Counted from the stretch's first letter, positions 45,791-59,305 are shown. The stretch: 64,000 nt of DNA from Prostheceraeus crozeri (GCA_907163375.1 CAJQUW010005733.1:1-64000); one strand, 5' to 3'. Translations and numbers: made by a program. The notes: a model not told the origin generated them from the letters alone.

Positions 45791-47469
45791 GGTAAACTGG
45801 AATTTACTATCTAGTAGAATTAGGAATTCACTATCTAGTAGATTTCTTGAAATATACGACGTAGAATTGCTGCAAACTCGGTGTGTGATACAATCTCGAT
45901 CATCTCAAAGCATGGATGGCTGAATGGAATTCAAAATTAATTCCAAAGTGCAATTAAATATAAAACAAAGTTTTCTAACTTGTTTTTCTGTCTACTATCT
46001 AGTAGATTTCTTTACTATCTAGAAGATTTCGGAATAAACAAGAAATTTTGTATGTGCTTGCAAAATTACGTGCTCGCGAATGGAATATTAACAAAGTTAC
46101 AGACACAAAAAACCAAGCGTGTTATTAAAAAAGAGGATCTGAATTATCAACCAATTAAATGCATGAACTTTTTCAATGCTTCTTAGCCAGCTGTTCCAAG
46201 CTTTGCAGAGATTAGCAGCATGGTATTAATTCTGGCACTCCTATATTTTTTCACTTTAACACACCCTAAATACATCCAAGTCGATTGGAAGCCCTACAAA
46301 CCCTTCACATAATCTGTTATCAGTCTCTGAATGAAATTTCTCCGAAATTCCAACCATAGGCCAACCGTGAGGCAAGTTCGACTTAAGTTTTCGATTATCT
46401 ATCCAGAAGATTGTCCAACTGTCAAGTAGATTTCTGATACTGCATGCCCTGTAGTGCATCTCAGTCGAATTTCAGGTCTGGAGACACACCATTTCAAGGG
46501 GTTCATCTTCATCAACTTCCCGTATCACCAAGAGGTCAGTCATGGTCTCAGATATGCAACTCTCCTTAACGTCGGCCCTAAATCTAAGTCCACTATCTGG
46601 AAGATGCCTCTACTATCTACTAGATTTCTCATGCAGTTTCAGAAATCTACTTGATAGTTGGACAATCTTCTGGATAGTTAATCGAAAACTTAAGTCTAAC
46701 TTACCTGACAGTTGGCCTATAGTTGGAATTTCGGAGAAATTTCATTCAAAGACTGATTGTAGATAAAGTAAAAGGTTTGCAGTGCTTCCAATCGACTGGG
46801 ATGTACTTCTGGGTATGTAGTTTCAGAAATCTACATGATAGTTGGACAATCTTCTGGATAGTTAATCGAAAACTTAAGTCGAACTTGCCTCGCGGTTGGC
46901 CTATGGTTGGAATTTCGGAGAAATTTCATTCAGAGACTGATAACAGATTATGTGAAGGGTTTGTAGGGCTTCCAATCGACTTGGATGTATTTAGGGTGTG
47001 TTAAAGTGAAAAAATATAGGAGTGCCAGAATTAATACCATGCTGCTAATCTCAGCAAAGCTTGGAACAGCTGGCTAAGAAGCATTGAAAAAGTTCATGCA
47101 TTTAATTGGTTGATAATTCAGATCCTCTTTTTTAATAACACGCTTGGTTTTTTGTGTCTGTAACTTTGTTAATATTCCATTCGCGAGCACGTAATTTTGC
47201 AAGCACATACAAAATTTCTTGTTTATTCCGAAATCTTCTAGATAGTAAAGAAATCTACTAGATAGTAGACAGAAAAACAAGTTAGAAAACTTTGTTTTAT
47301 ATTTAATTGCACTTTGGAATTAATTTTGAATTCCATTCAGCCATCCATGCTTTGAGATGATCGAGATTGTATCACACACCGAGTTTGCAGCAATTCTACG
47401 TCGTATATTTCAAGAAATCTACTAGATAGTGAATTCCTAATTCTACTAGATAGTAAATTCCAGTTTACC
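45791..47469. mobile_element. Fold-back transposon, 655-bp inverted arms, 8-bp target duplication
   Basis: GGTAAACTGGAATTTACTAT starts the left arm and its exact inverse ends the right arm. The arms run about 45791-46445 and 46815-47469 and are almost identical. TATGTTAT flanks both sides exactly (45783-45790 and 47470-47477). The motif CTATCTAGTAGATTTC and variants recur in both orientations. The 365-bp centre holds a further direct copy of an arm segment (46634-46760). The same 68-codon frame appears in both arms (45980-46186 plus, 47074-47280 minus), which reflects the inversion and is not evidence of a gene. No transposase is present. The 8-bp duplication would fit hAT or P types. Confidence 0.92.
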
Positions 47470-47509
47470 TATGTTATTGGGGTTAAGTGGATTAATTCAC
47501 ACACTACAC

Positions 47510-48194
47510 CAGTGTTTCTCAACTGTGCATGGTCTGTGGCCCCCTTCACACCCATTCGAATTTCCGTGGCCCTATGTTTATTTTCTGATGGCATTTCATT
47601 TCTCATTCAACTTCTTCGTTGCTACTTTCTCCAAGTTTCTTCAACCCCTGCGATTACATGAATTTACTTAAATTTTGTCGTTGCAAATTAAGCACAGAGT
47701 ACCGATATTCTGAGCAAACCGGAATTGAAGCAAATAATAATATATGAGTTTGATTTGTCCCTGGCTTCATAATTGATTTCATCTTTTGATTCGTAGCACA
47801 TGAATAAGTAATAGTTCTACGCTATTAAAAATAACCGACAAGGGTGAATTTATCACGATAAATCAAATGCTCTGTAAAAAAAACATCGACGGAAGATTCA
47901 GTGCAACATCTTTTCATGCCTTATTCACGCGAATTTTTTGATGTTCTTTTATTTACCGGTACTCGAAGCATACAAATGCGTTGCAAACCAAAAAGTTTCT
48001 GATTGCTTTTTCTACCCAAAGATGCTCAAACAAAATACTTATTTTATTTATATTTGTGTCCAATCCGTTTCTCTGACGGGGAGTAGCCTATCCTGGCAAT
48101 TTTCCATAAATTAGCTGATACGCGCAACCTTGGCGTACTGTATGTACTCCTCTTGTGGCCCAAAGACAATGGTCTCGTGGCTCCCTAACCATTG
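47510..48194. mobile_element. hAT-type MITE (CAGTGTTTCTCAAC end)
   Basis: It starts CAGTGTTTCTCAACTGTG and ends CTAACCATTG, resembling the CAGTGGTTCTCAAC ends of many hAT families. CACTACAC (47502-47509) and CACTAAAC (48195-48202) match at 7 of 8 bases. GTGGCCC phrases near both ends are inverted. It is 685 bp and has no transposase. Confidence 0.7.
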
Positions 48195-51100
48195 CACTAA
48201 ACCCTATGTCTACATTTACGTGTATTACTTCATCAATTCTTTGCAAGCTATCAAATTAAACACTTAGTTAGACTTATTTATAACATCTGCTACGAGAATG
48301 TGATAGAATTATTTATTTCATTATTCAATCAAAAACGCCTTATATGAAAATATGGAATGTGCATATTAACTCGTCAATTAAAAGACATATAATAGCGATA
48401 TAAAAACGTTAGCATGTTTGAAAATCGTTGATATAGTAAACTCGATAGGTCTAAAAACAGAATTGCCATATCGATATTGGTGGAACGCACGTGCATAGTT
48501 TGAGCTGGCACTGTCTACGCTGACGGAAATTTGATCTACCTGTCTCGAATACGCAACGCTCCATCATTTTTACACAAAGCAAATAAGAGCGATCGAGGTA
48601 AATTACATGCATCATTTATCAATTAAAATGTCAAAGTTAAGGGAAGAATCTCATTCATTAAAGGTGCTGATAATGCTATTTTTGTTATGTAAGGCGTTTT
48701 TTCTCTAAAGTATAAAGTCTTTGTAGTTGATAGATAAAAGTCTGCTTAATTAACTAGCTAAGCTTATTAAAAACTCCAGACATACTAACAATTTCCATGA
48801 AACAAAGTGAGATAAAGACATTTTATGAAGAATATGTCTATACTAGTCACATGCTCTAATCACATCATCATAATTCTCATGTCGGTTGCAAGTTATGAAG
48901 CATGCGGTAGGCGTACAAAACAAAGTAAATGTGCTGGAATGTCAACACAGTTACTGTGAATTGTAGGATTTACCCGAGTTTTCCAGATGCGTCACACATA
49001 TATATGCAATTCATGTGCCATACAAAGGGATTTACTTTCAACGTCATGAAATCTGTTTAGTTTAAGTGAAAATATCAAACAGAATTGTTGTATCATTTCA
49101 TTGCTAATAGGGGGCTCATGCATGACATGGAATGCACATTTTGGCCTATAAACAAAGTCTTTACACATACCTTTTGCAAGACATCCAAGGGCGTACAATC
49201 TATCTCTCCGAAGCATTCCTGTATGGCAATTTCCGACCCACTGTCCGGGCTGTTCCGAGGCTGTAAGAAACTCCGAAGGCGTTGTGAAGTACGCCATGAC
49301 CAGCTTTCAGAAATTGTCATAATCCGTCAACAATTTATGAAAAAGATAATTGCTATGTCACCTTTTTTGTACATGCGGTATTTCAACTAAGTGTTGCAAT
49401 AAGCCGCATGGATGGACATGAATGGCTACCCTGTGGTTGATTAGGGGGCACAAAAAGGACGTCATCTTTGATTAATAATGCCCACCTTGATTTAGTAGGC
49501 CACTCGTGGCCATACTTTCGGTCTTTGGCATCTTCAGTCAATGAATCATGATAATTGATAGGTTAAATAAATGGTATGCTGAATTGTCGAGACTTCACAC
49601 TAAATTGAACCACTACAAATTATTTAAGGTTAAAGTCTCAAAGAGGATATCAGCTTTGATACATAAATTCTCCAAGATGTGATATGACTTCTCTTGGAAC
49701 TTCAACCCCTCATTGTAAAAGTTCAGAAATTATGGCTAAACAGAAATCGTTTGTGACTTATTGGACACTCTATGTAAGATATTCTTTTGTTTGCGTTACT
49801 CGTATCACAGCCTTCAACAGTGTCAACCAAGTTCACAAATCTTCATCCATCTTTCCACACTTTCATGTCCGATGGAAATCTAAAGAAACACAGTACGGTA
49901 TATGTAGACATTGTTGTCATTCTTATTATTTCACTTAGAAACACGATGCCGCACCCTGATGGTAGTCAAATATCGACGGATGATCAGTAAGTGGATTTCA
50001 CTTCGAATACGTGGTCTTAAAATACATTCCAATATCTAGTTGACTTGGCTCTCCATGCAGCCAGTAGCGAATGCTTCTATATTCCTTACGCCTGTCCCCG
50101 GTGACCTCATCATCAATTCTGTTTTCGGCTGTTCTGCGCATGCGACGCTACTTGACATGGCGAGAGATGTACCATTTAACTCAGTAGACAGCTATATATT
50201 TTGCTTTCTTAAGTGGTCAATTTTGGTCAGCAGGCCTTCCGATTGAAAATTGAGCGGTTTCTTTGATTCAAAATTTCAACATGAAGGCGATGGAATTTTT
50301 TGATGAAACTTGACATATAATGTAAGCTATCTATCCTTCAGCTTCATCATGATCTAAATATTTTAAGATTTGTTGAATGCACAAAGAGATGATGCAACAC
50401 TAATAACATTTACCAAAAAAACGTTGCTAAAAAATCCTGACACGTTTTTTCATTAAAGATGTTCAACTTCAATTAACTTTATACCATGTAAAAGGGAGTT
50501 TGGGTTGTGTCTGGTCAGTTGTGGTCAGCAGACTTAAAAGTATGAATGTTTAGTCAATTCATTCACCAATACAGAAAATTAAGATTATCACCATTGAATC
50601 TGGCTTGTGTTAAGCTTTCAGGTGATATATAATATTTTTCGAATTCGGACAACAATTTGTACAATTTCATTCAATTTACACTTTTACCTAACTTTCCACT
50701 ACTTTCGCGTTAATAATGTTTCTAACGGCTAACTGCACACAACTTCATAACTTCTGTTGCATTGACGTTTGCGCTTTCGAGTTTGGGTTTAAAAGAATAT
50801 TGGTGTTATCATCTCCAAAAACATGTAACTTTTATCAAGATCGGACCATCCGTTCACTGGCAAACTTCAAATTTGTATTATTCCCATACTCAACCATTTG
50901 ATGAGTCATCAGTTCCTTCGTTTGAGGTCAGAAAATTTCGAATCCTTGATCTACGCGCCCGCAGACTTGTCGCCATCTGTTCACAAACAACAGCAATTCT
51001 TTACGCCGCAGTAGTGTTGCTGCGCTTACGTCCGATAAGTGGATCGACAAATTTTTTTATCAACTCATTCAATGATGACAGGAGACGGAGCAGTTATGAT

Positions 51101-52359
51101 ATGATCTATGTAATTGACCAGATGACGGGAGATCGTAAAGATTTTTCAAAAAAGTGGCAAAAACTCCCCAAGTAATTTAAGGGTTTCTATGTAATAATTT
51201 AAGTAAATATCGATATCTTCTTAAATTATTACATCGACGACCTTAGACTATTTGGGAAATTTTTTGCTACTTCTTTCGTTGAAAATTTATGATTTGATCA
51301 TATGAAATAATAAACTTCTAATCACTGATTGCTTCATTTAATTAGGCAGACCACACTGATTCCTTAATCAAGTAAGTGTCTCGGCTGACCAAGTGAATAA
51401 GTTATGTAATCAATTAAATGAGCTTACAGTTATATTTGATGAGAATGAATAGGCCTAAGAGATGAAAGAGTTTTCGGATTGTGCAACGATTTAGGATGCG
51501 GACTGATGTGGCCGATCGCCTTTCTCCAGCCTTCATTGGTAGTTTAGTTTTGTACATCAACATAGTAGGCTATCCGAAAGTATCCATCAGTGAGCAACCA
51601 GCGATCGAGGCCGAATATAGACGCGTACATTTATATAGAATGATTCAGACATACAGGATCGTGCGTTTTTGTAGTCACCATAAATGAAATAATATTTGCA
51701 TTACAGAGGATTCCTCCTAATGCTTGTTCCAAGGTACAGCGGTTTTGTATTGATTTCAGTTTGTTATTAGGTAGCAGAACTACACTCCGAAGCAGCAATT
51801 GCTATTTACTGGTGTTCCTTCAATCGAGGAAGCCATTCGTTCCGATCATTCTACCGCTTTTGAACTATTCAGTCGTTTGAGGACCCCTGTTGGAAAGAGC
51901 ATGGACTTATGAGCTCGGGTAAAGATTCTGAACAAAAAGTTTCTCTGGTAAATTTTACTAAGCGACAACTTTCAATATTTGACGAATCTGATTCGAAAGA
52001 TTTCATAGCTAAAGTTTTGAATGTGACAGCTATGATAGTCGTAACAAAGTTACCATACTTGATGAAAATGAAGTTTTCACAATCGTAAGCAATCAAAACT
52101 CATGGATAGCGACATTTTGGCTGCTCTTCTAGTTGTAACTTCTGATGATGTGATTGCCAACATAGCGTCTGATGTCAAATTCCGGATTATTTCTAAGTAT
52201 ACTGATGCTCCACCAGATTTGAGAACTCTTCCATTGAATTCGAACATCGTGGCGTAGTTTAGCTGAGTATAAGTTTTCAAAGCTATCAGATTTTTTTCCT
52301 TCAAACAGCAGCGGCTGAATTGATGGTTTGCATCCAGCTAATTTAAAAGATCTTATTCG
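48195..52359. other. No confident gene; left edge of RT pseudogene near 51890
   Basis: Several frames of 60-137 codons show no domain. Weak protein similarity to the downstream reverse transcriptase may begin near 51890, with many stops. Confidence 0.4.
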
Positions 52360-54513
52360 TCGAGATACATCAGAATCTAGAGCACGTCTTCTCTCAAGCC
52401 TTGCTGATTTGATGAATGGGTTTCCTCGCGGAGACCTTCCTGATCGGATTAGAGAATTATTTTTCTCTACATCTTTGATTGCGCTAAAGAAGAAGGAATG
52501 AGGTGTGCGAGCTATTGCTATTGGTAACACTTTGAGATGCTGGTAACAGAAGTACTCGTAAGGGCTTGCCTTTCTGATGTCGCTTTTGACCTGAAGCCTT
52601 TCCAGCTAGGTTGTGGCGTGAAAGGTGTTTGTGAATCATTAGCATATGCAGCCAGAGAGCATGTAGAATCAAAGTGGAATGATGATTCAGATGATCCTCA
52701 TGTCATAGTGAAATTGGATGTGAAAAATGCATTAAATACTTTGAGAAGGGATCACGTGCTAGAAACCTTATGCTCGAGAATACCGTCAATTTACCCATTG
52801 GCTCGACAGGCCTACTCATCACACTCGTCTTTGCTCTTAGGTGATGACTTTATAAAATCCTTGACATGCATTCAACAGGGAGATCATATTGGCCTCTCGC
52901 CTTTTTGCTTGCCGTTGGTGAGATAGCGCACTCCGTCAAATGTCCTTTTAATATATGGTACTTGGACGATGTGACTTTGGCGGGTCCTGCATCCATGGCA
53001 TTAAATGATCTTGTGAAAATTATCCCACAACTGTCAAGCATCGGCTTGATATTGAATCCGAATAAGTGTGAGACAATCAATTTGGGACAATCAAATGATC
53101 ATTTCAGTTTTTTTCTCGAACAGCTTGAATGCGTTTTACCTTCAATAACAGCTACGCAATTTGAGAATTCACAATTCCTGGGTTCTCCAATTGTGTCTTC
53201 AGCTCTAAAATAATTTTTGAAAGCTAAAAAGGTTGTCTTTGATAGATTAAGAAGCCACATTCAACATTTGGATTCTCATTCAGAATTTTTCTTATTAAAG
53301 AATTGTCTTGCAGTCCCTAAATAATTATGGTCTGCTGCGTGCTATAAGATTCCTTCAAAATTGTCCTCTTACGACGACTCGTTGAAATTATGCACTAGCA
53401 CTATTTGCGATGTAGAATTCGACGACTTACATCGGAAGCATGCCAGTTTGCCAGTTAAACTTGGTGGTTTCGGTCTTCGACAATTCAGCGATCTTGCTTT
53501 GCCAGCGTATCTGTCATCTGTATCTGCCTGTGACTCTTTAGTTGAAGAAATTCCGTCCAATTCAATTGAGTTTCAACAGCGCCGAGGAGTTGATGGCTTT
53601 TATCATTGGACAACACTTGCTCTTCTTGGTCTTACAAATTCCTGAAAATTGTGGATCTCAAAAATATTAAGACATGATCGCATGTGAGGACCGCATTCGT
53701 TTGCTCTGCCAAAGTTTGGATCAGCGTCGCTTAACGGCTTTCATGACTGGTGCAACACCTCACAGTGGAACTTGGCTCCATTCAATACCACGTCCAACGC
53801 TAGGTACATTGCTGGATGACGAGACTTCCCGCATATCAGTGGCATTCCGCATTGGTGCATAAGTTTGAGGATCCCATAAATGCAAATGTGGCTTCATTGT
53901 TGATGTTTTGGGTCATCATCCGCTCTCGTGTAAGCAGAGTTGTGGTCGTCTACTTAGGCATTCCGCTCTAAATTATGTCATTAAGCGAGCTTTCGACAGA
54001 GCTGGAGTTCCTGCAGCTCTCAAACCTGTTGGACGTGGCCAAGGAGATGGCAAAAGACCTGATGGGATGACCACCTTTCCTTTTTCAATGGGACGCGCAT
54101 TACTATGTTATGTTACGCGTACTGATGCATTTGCCCAAAACGCGATCAGTTTGGCTATCACGCCTGGATCCGCTGCCAAAAGAGCTGAAGATCGCGTTCT
54201 ACTTGAACGGTGCTGTTTCGAACCACCAGCCTTCGAAACGAGTGGTTGCTTAGGTCCAAGAACATTAAAGACTGTATCCAGGTTGGGTCATCGGATTTCC
54301 CAGCTTAAAGAAGAGCCGCGGGAGACCGATTGGCTGTTTCAGCGCATCTCTCTAGCGATCATCAGAGAAAGCGCTAAGTCAGGCTTAGCAGCCAACAATT
54401 CACGCTCTTTTTTATATTTCAAATTTTTTACTTTAACTCATTATGCTTTTACATTCTCGCATTTATTTTGTTCTTTCAGTGGTCTCCTTGTATTACAAGT
54501 TTTATATTGCTGA
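52360..54513 (+). pseudogene. Reverse transcriptase pseudogene with restriction-like endonuclease tail
   Basis: Blocks in order: MNGFPRGDLPDRIRELFFS, VRAIAIGNTLR, QLGCGVKGVCESLAYAA, VIVKLDVKNALNTLRRDHV, QQGDHIGLSPF, NIWYLDDVTLAGPA (the catalytic YLDD), LGGFGLRQFSDLALPAYL, then CKCGF-like and GHHPLSCKQS. The tail has KRPDGMTTFPFSMGRALL and VTRTDAFAQN, matching an RPD/D endonuclease domain that ends many related invertebrate RTs (usually WD-T-DT). Here the expected Asp before T is lost (CYVT). Stops and frameshifts at about 52925, 53212, 53323 and 53645 show a dead copy. Probably a non-LTR retrotransposon; the clade is not assigned. Confidence 0.75.
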
Positions 54514-55378
54514 TGTGGAAATATGAGCATTCTCGGTATGCGAAAACATGCCACTGTATGCACTGGTCTTAAGTCCATTTTATCTGCATGCGATCCTCAG
54601 TTAGTGTATACATCATTGATACAGTCCTTTTCAGCATACAATACCTGTATTCGTTGGCATTGACCAAAAACAGAGTTGCGTTTTTCAGAGAATAGAAAAT
54701 TGCGCGCACAGAATAATATGTTGAACATCTTGTGATGCAGATATATCGGAATGAAGTACAGTTTTTTGAATGACCTAAAAGCAAAGGCGTTTTATGCAGC
54801 TATCGTATGAAGATTTATGACAAAAATTTATTTTATGAATCAACACCGACTCACATCCTTCTCTGTAAAGTACGAGTACGTGATGGTATTGAAACGAAGC
54901 TTGTGACGTGTGATATGCATTATTTCCACTTATTTTACTATGTATATTCTTTATTAAGTAAAGTGAAGTATCTTCGGCTATTATCTTCAAAAATATTTCC
55001 ATTTGCTTCTGAGTATTGACTTGCTTTCCCACTTAAATTCTAAATCGTTCAATTTCAGTTTTATCTTAGGAAATTGCTTTTTATCATCGTACTTATATTA
55101 ACTTAAATAACTTTCAGCACGCATTCATGTTGATTCAGCTCATCAAATATTATTGAATCTAGGATTTTCCCATAATTCCCAGTGCATAATTCTCACAGTC
55201 TTAAATAATGATCATAACTTAAGTCATTTTGGTAATTAATAAAACGTATGGCTTGCCCTTCAGAATGCATGTGGTACAGTCTCACCCGCCGACATGAAGT
55301 GTTCATGGCGCACAAAGCTTCACAGCGAAGATCTATCTTATCATACAACTGAAATAATTCGCATTTTTTTCATTGCAG
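54514..55378. other. 5' flank or 5' intron of the SKI2 gene
   Basis: No gene is seen. It ends in a pyrimidine tract and CATTGCAG acceptor (55377-55378), so the preceding part is an intron and an upstream non-coding exon should exist. Confidence 0.5.
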
Positions 55379-55382
55379 GAAA

Positions 55383-56385
55383 ATGACAGATGTGTATGAA
55401 ATTTACGAAAAGTTGGAAGACTTTCTTTCACCAGAAATTTTGCCATTATTTTCCCGTGATCGATGGTTGATTCCTCCTAATGCCGATATTCCTAATGAAG
55501 ATGTTCGTGAATTGTCACGTTCTCTTCAAGTATGGACACCGCAACCCTTGAACTTGACATTGGCACCAGTTCGCGATCCAGTAAGTGGACATGTTCGCAG
55601 CTTTAAGGAGTCTCAAGTTGATTCGACCTCAAGCTTAGAAATAGAGTTGCTGTCACGTAAAAAGGACTCACACAAAACAGACGAAGAAAGTGAAATAAGT
55701 GAGAAAAAAGAAAATGTTGTATCTGATGCTTTATTGACGACACCGCCTGGATTAGACGAAGGCATGCCCTATCTGTCGCATACTACAAATGTCAAATTCA
55801 ATGACTTCCCAACTTTGAATCAAGACGGAAATAAAATCACTTCTAAATCCATTCTCAATCGCTTAAGTTTTACACTACCCACACTAACAGCACAAGACAT
55901 GTCAAAAAGCGATTTCGATAGCGAAAACGAAAGTGATGAAGAATCGGACGAAGACTCTGTTTCAGAGGAAAGCACTGAAATTGAATATCGAAATACCGCA
56001 ATTGATGTCAAAAAAGATGAAGCGTTGCTGCTACCGGTTCAACAGCAATATTCTCTACTACCAAAGGCAAAATCATGGGCTTTTCCTGTGGATACTAAAA
56101 ATACTCCAGTTTCTGATTTTCACATTACGGTGTCACGCCCAGCGCGTATTTGGCCGTTCGAATTGGATACATTTCAGAAACAAGCGGTGATATATTTGGA
56201 ACAACATCGTGATGTGTTTGTTTCTGCTCATACCTCCGCTGGTAAAACAGTAGTTGCTGAATATGCTATAGCGTTGTCTAAGCGGCATAATAAACGCACA
56301 ATTTACACGTCTCCAATAAAAGCGCTCTCCAATCAGAAGTTTCGAGAGTTCAAAGACCATTTTGATGATGTCGGTCTTATCACCG
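55383..56385 (+). CDS. SKIV2L: SKI2/SKIV2L RNA helicase, first recognisable coding exon
   Basis: SKI2 is the DExH helicase of the cytoplasmic SKI complex, which feeds mRNA into the exosome. The exon begins at 55379, just after CATTGCAG; the ATG is the first one. Residues 1-250 are the N-terminal arm that holds the SKI3/SKI8 partners ([20 protein letters not shown], then an acidic stretch at about 175-200). [10 protein letters not shown] and [16 protein letters not shown] match the vertebrate protein. The helicase starts with [19 protein letters not shown], Walker [18 protein letters not shown] (Lys288) and motif Ia [16 protein letters not shown]. The exon stops in phase 1 at LITG, before GTAAGTG. 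The remaining exons lie to the right, beyond the window. Confidence 0.95.
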
Positions 56386-56450
56386 GTAAGTGTAGTTAAA
56401 TTTGATTCCTGAGTAAAGTAATTTAATGATTGAAGCAATTTTTTCTTGTA

Positions 56451-57648
56451 CAGTAGAATTCGCATATATCGGCGCCTCAAGGGACAGACGAAAACCGCCG
56501 ATATATGCGAACTCCCTGAATTTTGAAGTTTTGTGAAATCTACACGAGCTCTGAGATCATGCCATGCATCATACAATGTATATACGTGTATTGACTCATG
56601 AATTATTGCGTTGCTATACTTAAATACATGTACATATTGACTTATTGTCCAACATGTACAGTGCATGCACATGTAATTGTGTCTATGTATTCAATAGATA
56701 TCTAAAAATTGTGCCTTTCTGAACTGATGCTTGCAACGTAAGTATCGCAAGCCGGATATCACTATGTTTGTCAAAAACTGGGTATGCTTTTTGAATCAAG
56801 AAGATTGAAGCTTCTTCATGCCTACATGCTTACCTGCTATATGAAGCACAAAACAAAGAAGAGTATGCATAAATCAAGACGCTGCTAAGAGTCACGTGCA
56901 GGCAAGGCCAGCCAATCTAAGTCAATCAAGACGCTGCTAAGAGTCACGTGCAGGCAAGGCCAGCCAATCTAAGTCAATCAAGACGCTGCTAAGAGTCACG
57001 TGCAGGCGAAACCATAGAGATGGATGGGGTGGCGAGCCGCTTTCGGTCTAGAGAGAGGACATGCATCGAACTCAACAACGTTTTCGACGGTAGCTTGTGC
57101 TCCTTTGATGACGCAACAGTCACTAAGTCAGGTCTGACAATAGCATCGTAGGTGAAGGCGTTAACAATGCAATCATCACGTCGAATGAAAGACTAATTAT
57201 GTGAGAATTATCAGTGAGATACAGTGGCAAGCCTACTTATCTTTCCTCGGCTGCTAGATTCTACAATTTTGATCAAGCCCCCAAACATGATCGAGATGAA
57301 TTGTAGAAGATCTAAATTTTCACATGCCACTAGAATAGTTAGAATCGGATAGTCCTAACAGAATCTACAGCCATCCGCGTCCACATATACTGTCATTCTA
57401 GTGACTCTTCTAGGCAAAACACATCGCTTGAGGATTTCCAGGAAATCCGCCGTTATAAACGAACTTTTTTCTGTCAGGGACAGCGAAAATGCGCCGATAT
57501 AGGCGAATCGTCGATATAGCCGAAGCTGATATAAGCGAACTCGATTATATGGAAAAGATAGGAAATTTTGCCGGGACAAAAAGAAACCGCTGATATAGAC
57601 GAACCGTGTAGAAGATACAGCCGAAGCCGATATATGCGAATTCTACTG
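56451..57648. mobile_element. Pogo/Tigger-like non-autonomous element
   Basis: Perfect 22-bp inverted ends, CAGTAGAATTCGCATATATC plus GG, are flanked by TA (56449-56450 and 57649-57650). Near the right end GATATA-GCGAA motifs recur about six times, as in Tigger-type termini. There is no transposase. A 52-bp minisatellite lies within. Confidence 0.9.
56872..57009. repeat. 52-bp minisatellite, 2.7 copies
   Basis: Units start at 56872, 56924 and 56976 with AATCAAGACGCTGCTAAGAG and contain CACGTG. The first two are identical; the third is partial. Confidence 0.92.
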
Positions 57649-57650
57649 TA

Positions 57651-59264
57651 ATTTGAAAATAAAAAGGAATTAGCCGAACTTTATGATTCTCATTTTCGAC
57701 CTCGTTCCCTGTAGACCCCAGAGTTGGATTTCCTGCGTCCGTCTCGACTTGTCCAGAGGTGACATGATTCCATCTCACCCACTGTATGCAATGGTAGCAA
57801 CTGACAGAAGTTGATACCATATTCGTCTCCTTTTGGCTTACATGAGTGGCTAAGCACGCGCAATGCATGAAGTAGCTCGTATAGGTGAACACACGAGCTT
57901 CAGTTGCCACATTTTAGACTGAATTTATCAAATGAAAAGCTATAGGCACATATATTTGACTCATTTTTTCTCCGCAGTAAATTCTTGAAATGCAAATGTG
58001 ATTCCCACGATATAAATATGCTGTCTGTGCGTTTAAAGTGGTGCCAATGTTCTAGTTACAGTGCGGACACTATTCGATTTTCGCGCGATTCCGAATATTT
58101 TGAGATTCAGTGACTAGAAGTTTACAGTTAATTTAACTTGCATTATTTTTCATTTCTAGACCATTTTTCATTAAGAGTCCGATCATTTCCATTAAAATTG
58201 AGAGCATGTGACACTCATAGTCTATTTAGACTGAATATATGACTCTCATTAATTAATGCGATCCTCTATTTTTTAATGCTTGGAGAAACAGCACAACAAA
58301 TCAGAGCCCATAAAAAATCGCAGTGAAGGCATGAAAAGTCTTGACAATCTATTAATAAGATTCTGCTGCAAATCTGCCATCACAGAAGCACTGCAACTAG
58401 GTTGGGTAAAATCTTGTGTTTGATGGGCCTACCCAAGATTACCAAAGACCCGAGATTTTCATGAAACCCAACCTTGACTGCAAGTACATGCGTAATGTGC
58501 ATGCACCATGAAGTAGGTATATTATTGATATTTTTATTTTCATCGAACATGGCCGTATAGGAGTTCAGGAATTTGCCGTTTCTTCTATCAGTCCTGAAAT
58601 ATGCATAATTATGCATCAATTAAATCAAGCAATCAGACTTGTAACGTTTGCAAAACATTAGCAAATGTAATAGAGAGACGTCCTCAGACTTGGACAATTT
58701 TAAGCACAAAAATTCTGTGACAGCCATAGACACTGAGCTTTGCCTTACATGGGTTCGTCAGCACGGTTAGGAATGGCCCACACTAGCTAAAAATATCTAC
58801 CATTGGCATTCTATAATCTTAATGATTATCAGCCGCACGGCATAGCCAGGATAGATAAACACAGAACAGCCTGTTGTGCAGTCATTCAGCTTGCTCAGCC
58901 ATTCAGGATATTTTAATGTAATTTGGGCAATTACGAGTCGCACTGACGAGCCCTTGTAGGGAGAAAGCGCAACGTCTACTGTACTGCTGTCAAGGAATTT
59001 TTGTGACTTCCTTCACGGCATGTATGATTCATATAAATCGTGTACCTGGCCTATTCGAACGTGTTAACTGCTGGTGTAAAGTAATGCATTCCTGCTGTGT
59101 GAGGATTTCACAAGGCAACTCTGTCAGCTATATATGATCTCAAGATTGCAATTATCTCAAGCAATGAAGCAGTGAATAGAAACATTGTTTCTACCTCATC
59201 AAGCAAATTCCATTGAGATGTCACAATGCAAAACAATCGCGCGATTCTTGGTTATTCAAGAACA
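57651..59264. other. SKI2 intron sequence without a gene
   Basis: Only accidental frames are seen. No bounded repeat is recognised. Confidence 0.4.
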
Positions 59265-59305
59265 TTATATATATTTATCAAATCAAATCTCAACAGTTGT
59301 AACCA

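Noticed and set aside
45980-46186. Identical 68-codon frames in both arms of the fold-back element (45980 plus, 47074 minus)
   Set aside because: Identity results from the inverted repeat; there is no domain or start context to support a gene.
49085-51175. Several frames of 60-137 codons
   Set aside because: No domain or splice context; composition is like flanking noncoding DNA.
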